26,079 bases of DNA from Chitinophagaceae bacterium UBA3961 (GCA_002385265.1 DGDD01000133.1:1-26079), one strand, 5' to 3'; counted from the first letter of the stretch, positions 14,993-22,961 are shown. Made by a program: numbers and translations. The notes: a model not told the origin generated them from the sequence alone.

Positions 14993-16066
14993 CTATAACT
15001 TTTCGTATAGTGCGCGGAGTTTATCACGCGTCATAATTTTTTCCCAATCAGCTCCGAGGGCGTTTTCCCACAAAGGCTTCATGCCCAAACTCACATCCAT
15101 CATTTTATTGAATTGCTCATCGCTTAGTCCTTTACAAATTCCGGTCGGGATCTCAATTTGATTCTTTTCCACCATGTACTTGAATTCTTTCACACCGGCA
15201 GGATAGTATTCTTCCAAATGATTCATCACAATACAGTTTCCTATTCCGTGTTTGGTGCCCAGTAAATAGCTCAAGCCATAACTAACAGCATGTGCAACTC
15301 CAACTTGAGAGTAGGCGATGCTCATACCTCCGGCATAACTGGCCATCATCAGCATATCGTCGCAAGTATCATCCCAAGTATCTTTCTCAACAAATACTTT
15401 CTGGCATAGCTGGAGTGCTTTTTCTCCATAACTCTTACTGAACTCATTCAAATAGGTTCCTTCCAAACTTTCGATACAATGGATATAACAATCCATACCT
15501 GTATAAAAGCGTTGATTGGCGGGAGCATTAGCAGTTAGTTCCGGATCCAATACAATTTGATCGAAAGGAGTGAAATCGGAGTTCATGCCTAATTTACGGG
15601 TAGGACCCGTAAGTACGGTTGTTCTCGATACTTCGGCGCCGGTGCCACTGAGGGTAGGAATTCCCACCTTGTATACGCCGGGAACTTTTACCAAATCCCA
15701 ACCTTGATAATCGGCAGAGGAACCGGGGTTGTTCATCATTAGGCCAACCGCTTTGGCTAAATCCATGGTGCTACCTCCACCTATACCGATGATTCCACTA
15801 ACAGTACCGAACTCTTCTTTTAATTGTTTGGCCAAAGCATCAACCTGAGTTGTTTTAGGTTCATAGGTAACATCGGCCAAAATCACTTTATCTTTTCCTC
15901 TTACAGGAATTCTGTTCAGCAAGGGCTTTCCTTCAAAAAAATGATCTACCAAGAAGATCATTGGCGCGTCGCCTTTTCTTTGAGGTGCTAATATTTCGTC
16001 GAGTTGGTTAAATGAGCCACGTCCATACACAACGTAACCCACCATTTTAAAGTTTCTGAATTTCAT
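14993..16066 (-). CDS. kdnB: KdnB-like 3-deoxy-D-manno-octulosonate 8-oxidase (iron-containing alcohol dehydrogenase family)
   Basis: A 357-residue group III metal-dependent alcohol dehydrogenase. The NAD loop GGGSTMD is at 96-102. The metal ligands are all present: Asp192 and His196 (MDCYIHCIES), His259 (VAHAVSYG) and His273 (KHGIGN). The N-terminus MKFRNFK..VYGRGSFNQL and the stretches SSADYQGWDL, SGTGAEVSRTTVLTGP and GMDCYIHCIESLEGTYLN resemble KdnB of Shewanella, which oxidises C8 of Kdo before the aminotransferase KdnA makes 8-amino-Kdo. kdsB lies one gene away, supporting a Kdo role. No kdnA is visible, so a different alcohol substrate stays possible. Start: ATG 16066; an in-frame TTG at 16093 is part of the -7 box. 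Confidence 0.8.
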   Translation of the reverse strand: MKFRNFKMVGYVVYGRGSFNQLDEILAPQRKGDAPMIFLVDHFFEGKPLLNRIPVRGKDKVILADVTYEPKTTQVDALAKQLKEEFGTVSGIIGIGGGSTMDLAKAVGLMMNNPGSSADYQGWDLVKVPGVYKVGIPTLSGTGAEVSRTTVLTGPTRKLGMNSDFTPFDQIVLDPELTANAPANQRFYTGMDCYIHCIESLEGTYLNEFSKSYGEKALQLCQKVFVEKDTWDDTCDDMLMMASYAGGMSIAYSQVGVAHAVSYGLSYLLGTKHGIGNCIVMNHLEEYYPAGVKEFKYMVEKNQIEIPTGICKGLSDEQFNKMMDVSLGMKPLWENALGADWEKIMTRDKLRALYEKL

Positions 16067-16090
16067 AGTAGGAACTACAATAGTTGATTG

Positions 16091-16098
16091 CAAAAGTA
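16091..16098 (-). promoter_or_regulatory. -7 box of kdnB
   Basis: On the minus strand TACTTTTG is a perfect TAnnTTTG match, about 25 bases ahead of the ATG. No TTG lies at a good upstream distance, so only the -7 part is supported. Confidence 0.45.
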
Positions 16099-16211
16099 CA
16101 GAAACATCTCAAGCTATGAATTAAAGATATTCAAGGATATTAGTATATATTATTAATTGTTAGTTCCTACTTCTTAATTTCTTCCCTATCTTAGAATCAA
16201 ACTTGCTGCAT

Positions 16212-17561
16212 ATGAATAAGGCTAAACTGTTTATGTACTCCATTGTGGCCGCTTTGGCCGGATTTATCTTTGGGTTCGATACCGTAGTTATTTCAGGTGC
16301 GAACCTTCCTATTAAAGAGCTATGGCATACTACGCCCTTCTTTCACGGATTGTTCATCATGTCTGCCGCATTGTGGGGTACGGTAATAGGTGCATTATTT
16401 GCCGGAGGGCCCATTGAAAAATATGGCAGAAAGAAGGTACTGTTAGCAATTGGAATTATCTATACAGTCTCGGCCTTTGGGTCTGCCTTGGCCCAGGACC
16501 CTTACACTTTCTCCATTTTTAGAATTCTTGGCGGACTTGGAATTGGCGTGTCTTCTGTTGTAGCACCTACCTATATCTCAGAAATTTCAACCGCACAAAT
16601 GCGGGGTAGACTGGTAGCGATGTATCAGTTTAATATTGTGTTTGGTATTCTGATTGCCTTCTTATCGAACTACTTCCTACAAGGCTTTGATGGCGCCAAT
16701 GATTGGAGATGGATGTTGGGTGTACTAGCGATACCATCGGTTTTATATACTGTTTTTGTAATGGCGGTTCCTGAAAGTCCGCGTTGGTTAATTAGTTCGA
16801 AAAATGATATCGAAGGGGCCAAAAAAGTGTTGGCCACTTTAGGAACCGAAAACATCGAACAGTCAATCAGAGAAATTCAAGAAGGAGGAAAGCATGTTGC
16901 AGGGTCCAATGACTCTATCTTAAAACCAAAATACAGACGCATTTTGATGCTGGCCTTCTGGGTTGCCTTTTTTAATCAATTAAGCGGTATCAACTTCATT
17001 CTCTATTATGCACCCGAATTATTGGTAAGAGCCGGGGTAGCTACCAAAGATTCTTTGTTCCAGTCCATTTCCATTGGTGGTATCAATTTGCTGTTCACCT
17101 TTGTAGGATTGTACTTAATTGACAGAGTTGGAAGAAAGACTTTATTGGTAATTGGTTCTTTTGGCTACATTATTAGCCTTGCGGCAGTTGCATGGTGTTT
17201 CTATGCTGCAGCTTCACCAAGCATTCTGTTGTTTTTCATATTATTATTTATTGCAGCTCATGCCATTGGTCAGGGTGCAGTGATCTGGGTATTTATTTCA
17301 GAAGTGTTCCCCAATTCGGTAAGAGCTGTGGGGCAAGGTTTCGGAGCGAGTGTTCACTGGGTATTTGCAGCATTAATTACATTGATTACACCTGTTTTCT
17401 TAGACGACAAAGACGGCATCTTAAAAGACAAACCCTATATCATCTTTGTTTTCTTTACAATCATGATGGTATTACAACTCATCTGGGTACTTACCAAAGT
17501 ACCTGAAACCAAAGGTGTTTCTTTGGAGGATCTTGAAAAGAAATTGGTTGATAAAGAATAG
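16212..17561 (+). CDS. Sugar-porter family MFS transporter
   Basis: A 449-residue inner-membrane protein with about 12 membrane helices. Sugar-porter signatures are present: GFDTVVISGA in helix 1, EKYGRKKVL (GRKK at 72-75), MRGRLVAMYQ, PESPRWL (187-193), NQLSGINFILYYAPELL, DRVGRKTLL and the C-terminal PETKGVSLEDLE. The QLSGIN motif and the length fit xylose/glucose/inositol proton symporters; the exact sugar cannot be read. Start: ATG 16212; a TTG three codons upstream is less likely. It is divergent from kdnB and convergent with kdsB, so it lies between two genes of Kdo metabolism, which hints at, but does not show, a related substrate. It ends at a strong shared terminator. Confidence 0.93.
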   Translation: MNKAKLFMYSIVAALAGFIFGFDTVVISGANLPIKELWHTTPFFHGLFIMSAALWGTVIGALFAGGPIEKYGRKKVLLAIGIIYTVSAFGSALAQDPYTFSIFRILGGLGIGVSSVVAPTYISEISTAQMRGRLVAMYQFNIVFGILIAFLSNYFLQGFDGANDWRWMLGVLAIPSVLYTVFVMAVPESPRWLISSKNDIEGAKKVLATLGTENIEQSIREIQEGGKHVAGSNDSILKPKYRRILMLAFWVAFFNQLSGINFILYYAPELLVRAGVATKDSLFQSISIGGINLLFTFVGLYLIDRVGRKTLLVIGSFGYIISLAAVAWCFYAAASPSILLFFILLFIAAHAIGQGAVIWVFISEVFPNSVRAVGQGFGASVHWVFAALITLITPVFLDDKDGILKDKPYIIFVFFTIMMVLQLIWVLTKVPETKGVSLEDLEKKLVDKE

Positions 17562-17596
17562 AAAAAGGGGTCTCGAAAATTCGAGACCCTTTTTTT
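17562..17596. terminator. Bidirectional terminator between MFS gene and kdsB
   Basis: GGGTCTCGA (17568-17576) pairs with TCGAGACCC (17581-17589) around AAAT, flanked by AAAAA on the left and a run of seven T on the right. The right side reaches into the kdsB stop codon (17595-17597). It serves both convergent genes. Confidence 0.92.
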
Positions 17597-18317
17597 ATGA
17601 ACCCAATACTTTTAGGGCTTTGGCTATATCTTCAGGCGTGTCAATTTCCACACCCATATAATCAACTACAATCATTCGCAAGGGTACACCATATTCCAAA
17701 TAACGTAAACATTCAACCTTCTCAGCGGCTTCCAATGGCGTCATTGGCCAGTTTGTAAAATTCAACAGTGCTTGTTTGGTAAATGCGTAAACACCAATGT
17801 GTTCATAATAGGTTAGAGCTGCTTTTGTATCGCGTGGATAGGGAATTACAGAACGACTAAAAAACAATGAGTTCATGTTTTTGTCGACTGCTACTTTAAC
17901 AAAATTAGGATCATTAATTTCTTCCTGCTTGGTTAATACCTGCATCATAGACGCCACTTGTACGGAAGGGTCGTTGAAACAATTCAACAAGCGTTCCAAC
18001 GGTTCTCTCTTCACAAAAGGTGTATCGCCTTGAACATTCACTACAATATCAACCTCCATATCGGCAACGGCCTCCGCAATTCTATCGCTTCCGCTTTCGT
18101 GTTCTTTCTTACTCATCACCGCTTTACCTCCATTGGAAACAATTTCATTGAAAATGATATCACTGTCTGTAACCACCCACACTTCATCAAACAAGCCGGT
18201 AGCAATGGTATTGTCGTACGTATGACGAATCACTGATTTATCGCCAAGCACTTGCATAAGTTTGGCCGGAAAACGAGTAGCCGCGTATCGGGCGGGAATC
18301 ATCGCAACTTTCTTCAT
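17595..18317 (-). CDS. kdsB: 3-deoxy-manno-octulosonate cytidylyltransferase (CMP-Kdo synthetase)
   Basis: A 240-residue cytoplasmic enzyme that activates Kdo (or 8-amino-Kdo) with CTP to give the CMP-sugar used for the lipopolysaccharide inner core. Visible motifs are the nucleotide loop IPARYAATRFPAKL (7-20), VVTDSD, EHESGSDRI, VNVQGDTPF (93-101; most relatives have QGDEPF, so the Glu to Thr change is unusual), YEHIGVYAF and the end VEIDTPEDI. Length is normal. Start: ATG 18317; an in-frame TTG 18 bases upstream is part of the -7 box. It follows the desaturase gene by 43 bases and has its own -7 box. With kdnB nearby, it may act on 8-amino-Kdo, as the Shewanella KdsB does. Confidence 0.95.
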   Translation of the reverse strand: MKKVAMIPARYAATRFPAKLMQVLGDKSVIRHTYDNTIATGLFDEVWVVTDSDIIFNEIVSNGGKAVMSKKEHESGSDRIAEAVADMEVDIVVNVQGDTPFVKREPLERLLNCFNDPSVQVASMMQVLTKQEEINDPNFVKVAVDKNMNSLFFSRSVIPYPRDTKAALTYYEHIGVYAFTKQALLNFTNWPMTPLEAAEKVECLRYLEYGVPLRMIVVDYMGVEIDTPEDIAKALKVLGS

Positions 18318-18332
18318 CGATCTTATTTGTTG

Positions 18333-18340
18333 CAAAATTA
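18333..18340 (-). promoter_or_regulatory. -7 box of kdsB
   Basis: TAATTTTG on the minus strand is a perfect TAnnTTTG match about 16 bases ahead of the kdsB ATG. No upstream TTG partner is seen, so kdsB may also depend on read-through from the desaturase gene. Confidence 0.4.
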
Positions 18341-18360
18341 AGTGAATGAACCTTCTGCTG

Positions 18361-19179
18361 CTAATAATCCGTTTTGATACTGGAGTCGAAAGGAAGTTTT
18401 AACTGTTCCAATACATTTTCATCAGAACGATTTTCCAATACATCTAGTCCATATTTCACTTTTGTAACATCTCCATTTACAAAAGTTCCAAACAATCGAT
18501 CCCAAAGTGAAAAGATGTTTCCAAAATTCGTATCCGTCCAAGGACGTTCAAAATGGTGATGGAATTTATGAATATTGGGTGTCACGAAAATAAGGCCCAG
18601 CGAGGATTCTAAAAAAGCCGGAATTCGAATATTGGCATGTGTGAGATAAGTAAAAATTACATTCAAGAATCGAAACACAAAATAAAAGGCAACAGGCGCT
18701 CCGGTAATGATTATTGCAGTAAGTGCAAACGCTTCACGTATCAACCAATCGCCCGGATGGTGTCGTGTTCCTGTGGTAACATCTACATGGGTATCGCTAT
18801 GATGCACCATGTGAAACTTCCAAAACCATTTGTACTTATGCAGCACGTAGTGACTGCAATACATTCCTATAAAATCCAATAATAGAATTGATACAAGTAG
18901 TTGAAGCCAAATGGGCATTGGAACCCAGTGAATGATTCCAATCTGTTTATCTTGAACCCATGTATAAACACCTGCTGTTGCTAATCCAACAATAAAGTTC
19001 ACTACTGCGGTAGTGAGCAAGAAGCTCAAATTCACTCCTGCATGCTTCCATCTTTTGTATTGAAAACCAAAAACCGGTATCAGTTGCTCTAATAAACCAA
19101 ATCCTACCATCCAAAAGGCCACCCACAGAAACAATTGCCAGGTTTTGATATGACTGAAGAATTCGAGAAAGTTTTGCAT
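18361..19179 (-). CDS. Sterol desaturase / fatty acid hydroxylase family protein
   Basis: A 272-residue membrane protein with about four to six hydrophobic helices and the histidine clusters of the di-iron fatty acid hydroxylase superfamily: HYVLH (His110, His114), HMVHH (His123, His126, His127), His140-His141 and HKFHHH (His204, His207, His208). These hold the two irons that hydroxylate or desaturate lipid chains. RPWTDTNFGNIFSLWDRLFGTF after the last cluster is typical of the family. The lipid substrate is unknown; hydroxylation of an envelope lipid is a guess based on kdsB just downstream. It may share a transcript with kdsB. No key residue appears to be missing. Confidence 0.92.
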   Translation of the reverse strand: MQNFLEFFSHIKTWQLFLWVAFWMVGFGLLEQLIPVFGFQYKRWKHAGVNLSFLLTTAVVNFIVGLATAGVYTWVQDKQIGIIHWVPMPIWLQLLVSILLLDFIGMYCSHYVLHKYKWFWKFHMVHHSDTHVDVTTGTRHHPGDWLIREAFALTAIIITGAPVAFYFVFRFLNVIFTYLTHANIRIPAFLESSLGLIFVTPNIHKFHHHFERPWTDTNFGNIFSLWDRLFGTFVNGDVTKVKYGLDVLENRSDENVLEQLKLPFDSSIKTDY

Positions 19180-19191
19180 ATAACAAGCTTT

Positions 19192-19221
19192 AAAAAAAAT
19201 TCCCGCGAAAACTCGCGGGAA
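19192..19221 (-). terminator. Intrinsic terminator of dnaN
   Basis: TTCCCGCGA (19200-19208) pairs with TCGCGGGAA (19213-19221) around AAAC. On the minus strand it is followed by a run of eight T. It lies 30 bases below the dnaN stop and ahead of the desaturase gene. Confidence 0.93.
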
Positions 19222-19251
19222 CTAATATAAAGTATTTCTTCTGGAATTGTA

Positions 19252-20367
19252 TTAGCTGTTCAACATCAACGGCATTACAAGCATCAACAAATCTTCGCTT
19301 TCGCCTTGATCTGTTGGCTTTATGATACCGGCTTTAGTAGAAGTAGAAAGCTCCATTACAATATCGTCGCTTTCTGCAGCATTCAGCATTTCAATCAAAA
19401 ACTTCGCGTTGAAGGCAATTTGAAGGTCTTCGCCATTGTATTGACACTTCATTCGCTCATTACCTTCAAAGCTGAAATCAACATCCTGAGCAGCCAATTG
19501 CAATTCACTTCCAGTAATGTTCAAAACAACTTGGTTAGTGCTTTTATTACTGAAAATGCTTACACGACGAAGAGCGCTTTGGAAATCGGCTTTCGTTACG
19601 TTCAACTTGTATGGGTTATCAGAAGGAATTACCACTTTGTAGTCAGGGAAACGAGCATCAATCAAACGACAGCTCAACTGAGTAGTTCCATGTTGAACAA
19701 AAAGGTGATTCGCATTGTAGCTAATAGTTAACTCGTCTTCATTATCGGGCATAGCCGATTTCAATAAAGTAAGAGGTTTCTTAGGAACGATCAAGTTGCC
19801 TGCTTTGGGACAAGCAACATCTGTTCTTTTATAACGAACAAGGCGATGTGCGTCTGTAGCAACAAATTGGATGAACTTTTTATCCATTTCGAAAAACACC
19901 CCTGTCATTGCCGGACGAAGATCATCGGTGCTCACAGCAAAAAGTGTTTTGTTGATGGCGGTAACCAAGGCGCTAGAGGTCATTGTGAAGGATGAGGTAT
20001 CATCAGCAGCCGGTTCTTTAGGGAAATTATCTGGATTTTCTCCCATCACTTTATACTTACCGTTATCGGAAGTAATTTCAACACCAAAATTTTTATCGAT
20101 ATTGAAAGTGAGCGGTTGATCAGGTAGATTTTTGAGTGAATCCATCAAGATTTTTGCAGGGATACACACTTTACCGCTATCTTTTGCTTCAACTTCCAAT
20201 TGAATTTTCATTACAGTTTCAAGGTCAGTCGCTACTACTGTCAACTTACCCTTTTCTACTTCAAAAAGAAAATCTTCCAGAATAGGGAGTACAGTGTTTG
20301 CATTAATTACCCCACTGATCTGTTGCAATTGCTTCAATAATGCTGAGGACGAAACGATGAACTTCAT
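19252..20367 (-). CDS. dnaN: DNA polymerase III beta sliding clamp
   Basis: A 371-residue ring-forming processivity clamp. Three repeated clamp domains of about 120 residues can be followed: MKFIVSSSALLKQLQQISGVINANTVLPILEDFLFEV at the N-terminus, the middle domain around VSTDDLRPAMTGVFFEMD and FVATDAHRLV, and the third from about 250 with FQSALRRVSIFSN and a C-terminal LLMLVMPLMLNS. This end fits the MPL/M-rich tail that contributes to the protein-binding pocket. Length is normal. dnaA and recF are not adjacent; here recX is divergent and a desaturase gene lies downstream. It is probably monocistronic, with a strong terminator. No convincing promoter was found; a 12-bp palindrome (TAATAATTATTA, 20377-20388) sits 10 bases ahead of the start. 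Confidence 0.97.
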   Translation of the reverse strand: MKFIVSSSALLKQLQQISGVINANTVLPILEDFLFEVEKGKLTVVATDLETVMKIQLEVEAKDSGKVCIPAKILMDSLKNLPDQPLTFNIDKNFGVEITSDNGKYKVMGENPDNFPKEPAADDTSSFTMTSSALVTAINKTLFAVSTDDLRPAMTGVFFEMDKKFIQFVATDAHRLVRYKRTDVACPKAGNLIVPKKPLTLLKSAMPDNEDELTISYNANHLFVQHGTTQLSCRLIDARFPDYKVVIPSDNPYKLNVTKADFQSALRRVSIFSNKSTNQVVLNITGSELQLAAQDVDFSFEGNERMKCQYNGEDLQIAFNAKFLIEMLNAAESDDIVMELSTSTKAGIIKPTDQGESEDLLMLVMPLMLNS

Positions 20368-20523
20368 AAACAGAGTTAATAATTATTATAGGGGGCGAAA
20401 CTACTGATTTTTAGCTAAAAGCGTATGAATGTTACCAAATAGTGGATTACCTGTGATTTTACGGCACAACGGTTATTTCTAGGAGGTTTTGGGGGTAAAA
20501 ATCAGTTGTTTTTCACCTCTGTT

Positions 20524-20558
20524 TTGGGCGGAAACGGGGAGGAAATGGGCTAATTTTG
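20524..20558 (+). promoter_or_regulatory. recX promoter, possibly leaderless
   Basis: TAATTTTG (20551-20558) is a perfect TAnnTTTG match with a TTG 24 bases upstream (20524-20526, slightly long). The box ends 4 bases ahead of the ATG, so transcription would begin at or next to the start codon. Confidence 0.55.
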
Positions 20559-20562
20559 CGTC

Positions 20563-21054
20563 ATGCCTTTTCAACGAACCTTTACAAAAGAGCAGGCCCT
20601 TCAGAAAGCTCGCCACTATTGTGCTTACCAAGAACGCTGCCATCAGGAAGTGAAGGAAAAACTCTATTCTTTTGGACTCTATAAGCAAGATGTGGAAACG
20701 CTTTTATCGCAGTTGATTGAGGAGGACTATTTAAACGAAGAGCGCTTTGCGATTCAATTTGCCGGTGGGAAGTTTAGAATGAAACAGTGGGGACGAGTGA
20801 AAATTACCTATGAACTAAAGCAAAAAAGGGTAAGCCCCTATTGCATAAAAAAAGCATTGAAAGCCATTGATGAACAGGAATATCAGGATTGTCTGCAACG
20901 CCTGACGGAGAAAAAATGGAAGTCTGTAAGCGGTCCAGGAGTTAACAAGTTTGTTAAGCTCTCTAAAACCACCGATCACTTACTTCAAAAAGGATTCGAG
21001 AATGATTTGGTACGCACTGCCGTTCAACAAGTTTCTAAAGGTGAGGTAGACTGA
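20563..21054 (+). CDS. recX: RecX-family regulatory protein
   Basis: A 163-residue helical protein that in other bacteria binds RecA filaments and limits recombinase activity. It shows the three-helix repeats of the family: EQALQKARHYCAYQERCHQEVKEKLYSFGL (first), VETLLSQLIEEDYLNEERFAIQFAGGKFRMKQWGRVKITYELKQKRV (second, with the signature L-N-E-x-R-F-A) and a third around 110-160. The length is usual. recA is not in the window. It is followed after 18 bases by the dienelactone hydrolase gene, so both are probably on one transcript, and it is divergent from dnaN. Confidence 0.92.
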   Translation: MPFQRTFTKEQALQKARHYCAYQERCHQEVKEKLYSFGLYKQDVETLLSQLIEEDYLNEERFAIQFAGGKFRMKQWGRVKITYELKQKRVSPYCIKKALKAIDEQEYQDCLQRLTEKKWKSVSGPGVNKFVKLSKTTDHLLQKGFENDLVRTAVQQVSKGEVD

Positions 21055-21072
21055 AATGCAATAAATTAGAAT

Positions 21073-21933
21073 ATGGATCCAAAAATCATCAAACTCTACG
21101 ACGAGTATACGCACAAACCGCTCAGCAGAGAGGTTTTTCTAAAACGTCTGGCACTGCTTACCGGAAGTTTAACGGCGGCATTGAACGTATTACCGAACCT
21201 TGAAGGTAACTACATGATTGCTGAAACTTCAGAAACAGACGAAGACTTGTTTACCGAAAAGGTGAGTTTTTCGGTAAAGTCGGGTAACATGAATGCCTAT
21301 ATTGCCCGTCCTGCAAAAGCAGGCACATACCCAACAGTGCTGGTGATCCATGAAAACCGTGGACTCAATGCGCATATTGAAGATGTTGCTCGAAGAGCAG
21401 CAAAAGAGGGATTTCTTGCAGTAGCGCCCGATGCACTTTCTCCGTTTGGCGGAACACCTGCTAATGAAGATGAGGCACGAGCCTTATTTGCCAAACTAGA
21501 CGCAGCAGCCAATTTAGAAAATTTCAAAGATACCGTTGCTTATGCTGGAAAGAGACCCGACAGTACCGGAAAAATAGGTTGTGTAGGATTTTGTTGGGGT
21601 GGAGGTATTGCCAATCAATTAGCCGTAAACAGTGCCGATATGAAGGCTGCTGTTGCTTTCTATGGCAGACAACCTGAATCCACTCAGGTGGGAATGATTA
21701 AAGGTGCGGTACAATTACACTATGCAGAACTCGACGAACGCATCAACGCAGGGATTGCCGCATATGAAAGCGCCTTGAAAGAAAACAAAATTGACTACGA
21801 ACTCTATATGTATGCCGGTGTGAATCACGCATTTCACAACAATACTTCAACCGCGAGATACAATGAAGCTGCAGCAAAATTAGCTTGGTCGCGAACAGTT
21901 GAGTTTTGGAAGAAAAAATTGATGAATGCTTAA
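21073..21933 (+). CDS. Dienelactone hydrolase family protein
   Basis: A 286-residue alpha/beta hydrolase. The catalytic triad of the family is present: Cys174 in GFCWGG, Asp221 in ELDERI and His252 in GVNHAFHN, with the helper Glu94 in HENRG. The N-terminus has LSREVFLKRLALLTGSLTAAL, a hydrophobic segment behind an R-x5-R stretch. This resembles a degenerate Tat-type signal and suggests export or membrane association; the twin arginines are not intact. True dienelactone hydrolases act in chloroaromatic breakdown, but most relatives have unknown ester or lactone substrates, and no aromatic pathway genes are nearby. It follows recX by 18 bases and ends at a strong bidirectional terminator. Confidence 0.92.
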   Translation: MDPKIIKLYDEYTHKPLSREVFLKRLALLTGSLTAALNVLPNLEGNYMIAETSETDEDLFTEKVSFSVKSGNMNAYIARPAKAGTYPTVLVIHENRGLNAHIEDVARRAAKEGFLAVAPDALSPFGGTPANEDEARALFAKLDAAANLENFKDTVAYAGKRPDSTGKIGCVGFCWGGGIANQLAVNSADMKAAVAFYGRQPESTQVGMIKGAVQLHYAELDERINAGIAAYESALKENKIDYELYMYAGVNHAFHNNTSTARYNEAAAKLAWSRTVEFWKKKLMNA

Positions 21934-21950
21934 TAGACCTTACAAATAAT

Positions 21951-21980
21951 AAAAGGCCGAAGTAAATACTTCGGCCTTTT
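21951..21980. terminator. Bidirectional terminator between DLH and OmpA-type genes
   Basis: A 13-bp perfect stem (AAAAGGCCGAAGT 21951-21963 with ACTTCGGCCTTTT 21968-21980) around a 4-base loop, with A-rich and T-rich flanks. It serves both convergent genes. Confidence 0.93.
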
Positions 21981-21999
21981 ATTTTATAGCATGAGCTAA

Positions 22000-22875
22000 T
22001 TATTTCTTTGGTTCTAACAATTGGAAGAACTGATCCAACATTGGTAATACAACAATACGTGTACGACGATTGATGGCTTTGTTCTCTTTTGTATCGTTAC
22101 TAACCAGTGGTTTGTATTCTCCACGGCCGGCTGCAACCATTTTAGCAGGGTTCAAACCATATTTCTTTTGCAACAAACGAACCACAGTAGTAGCGCGTTT
22201 CACACTCAAATCCCAGTTGTCAACCAAAACTCCATTGCTGTAAGCAACATTATCAGTATGACCTTCTACCATGAATTCTAATTCAGGTTGATTCTTCAAA
22301 ACAGCGGCAACTTTACCCAATACTTCTTGAGCTTTAGTAGTTACTTCATATTTACCGCTTTTGAAAAGAAGTTTATCTGAGATATCGATGTATACAACAC
22401 CTTTATCAACTTTGATGTTGATGTCTTGATCATCCATGCTTCCAACAGCACCTTTCAAGTTCATAACCAAAGCAAGGTTTAATGAATCTTTGCGAGCCAT
22501 TTGCTCTTGAAGCGTTTGAATGTAGTTGTCTTTTGCACCGATGTTTTCAAGTGACTTCTTAATGTTTTCAGCTTGTTGAGCAGAGATTACAGATAGATCC
22601 TGTAATTGCTTCAACGCTTGAGTGTTGTTTTCTTTGAGGAAAGCGATTTGTTTTGTTAAACCATCAACTTCTGCTGTTAAACCTGCGTTCTTTTTTGCCA
22701 GTTCATTCTTATCATCATTACAAGATTTTACATCTCCTTGTAATTTTAGGTAAGCAGCATTTAACTCGTTGTACTTAGCTAAAGCCGCAGCCTCAGCAGC
22801 CTTAAATTTTTTTGTACTTACGCAAGAACTTAAACTTGCGACAGCTACGATCAGTAATAAAAATCTACTTGTCAT
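22000..22875 (-). CDS. OmpA-family lipoprotein with coiled coil
   Basis: A 291-residue envelope protein. Residues 1-18 form a lipoprotein signal (MTSRFLLLIVAVASLSSC, lipobox LSSC with Cys18). A long coiled-coil stretch rich in Ala, Lys, Glu and Asn follows (about 20-130). The C-terminal OmpA peptidoglycan-binding domain (about 150-285) has LLFKSGKYEV, EFMVEGHTDNV (HTDN 206-209), WDLSVKRATTVVRLL, GRGEYKPL and NRRTRIVV. It probably tethers the outer membrane to the cell wall. Start: ATG 22875, placing a clean signal peptide at the front; an in-frame TTG at 22905 is part of the -7 box. It has its own promoter and terminator. Confidence 0.95.
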   Translation of the reverse strand: MTSRFLLLIVAVASLSSCVSTKKFKAAEAAALAKYNELNAAYLKLQGDVKSCNDDKNELAKKNAGLTAEVDGLTKQIAFLKENNTQALKQLQDLSVISAQQAENIKKSLENIGAKDNYIQTLQEQMARKDSLNLALVMNLKGAVGSMDDQDINIKVDKGVVYIDISDKLLFKSGKYEVTTKAQEVLGKVAAVLKNQPELEFMVEGHTDNVAYSNGVLVDNWDLSVKRATTVVRLLQKKYGLNPAKMVAAGRGEYKPLVSNDTKENKAINRRTRIVVLPMLDQFFQLLEPKK

Positions 22876-22902
22876 TTCAATTGGTTTTGAATGTTTGGAG
22901 TG

Positions 22903-22936
22903 CAAAGGTATTGGCTAAACCAAGTTCTGCCATCAA
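22903..22936 (-). promoter_or_regulatory. Promoter of the OmpA-type lipoprotein gene
   Basis: On the minus strand TTG (22936-22934), a 23-base spacer and TACCTTTG (22910-22903), a perfect -7 match. The predicted start near 22897 leaves a leader of about 20 bases. Confidence 0.6.
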
Positions 22937-22961
22937 TTTTAACAAAAAACTCTCCAGAAAT

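Noticed and set aside
20377..20388. AT-rich palindrome ahead of dnaN as a replication origin or DnaA box
   Set aside because: No DnaA-box series is present and dnaA is absent; a lone 12-bp AT palindrome is weak evidence.
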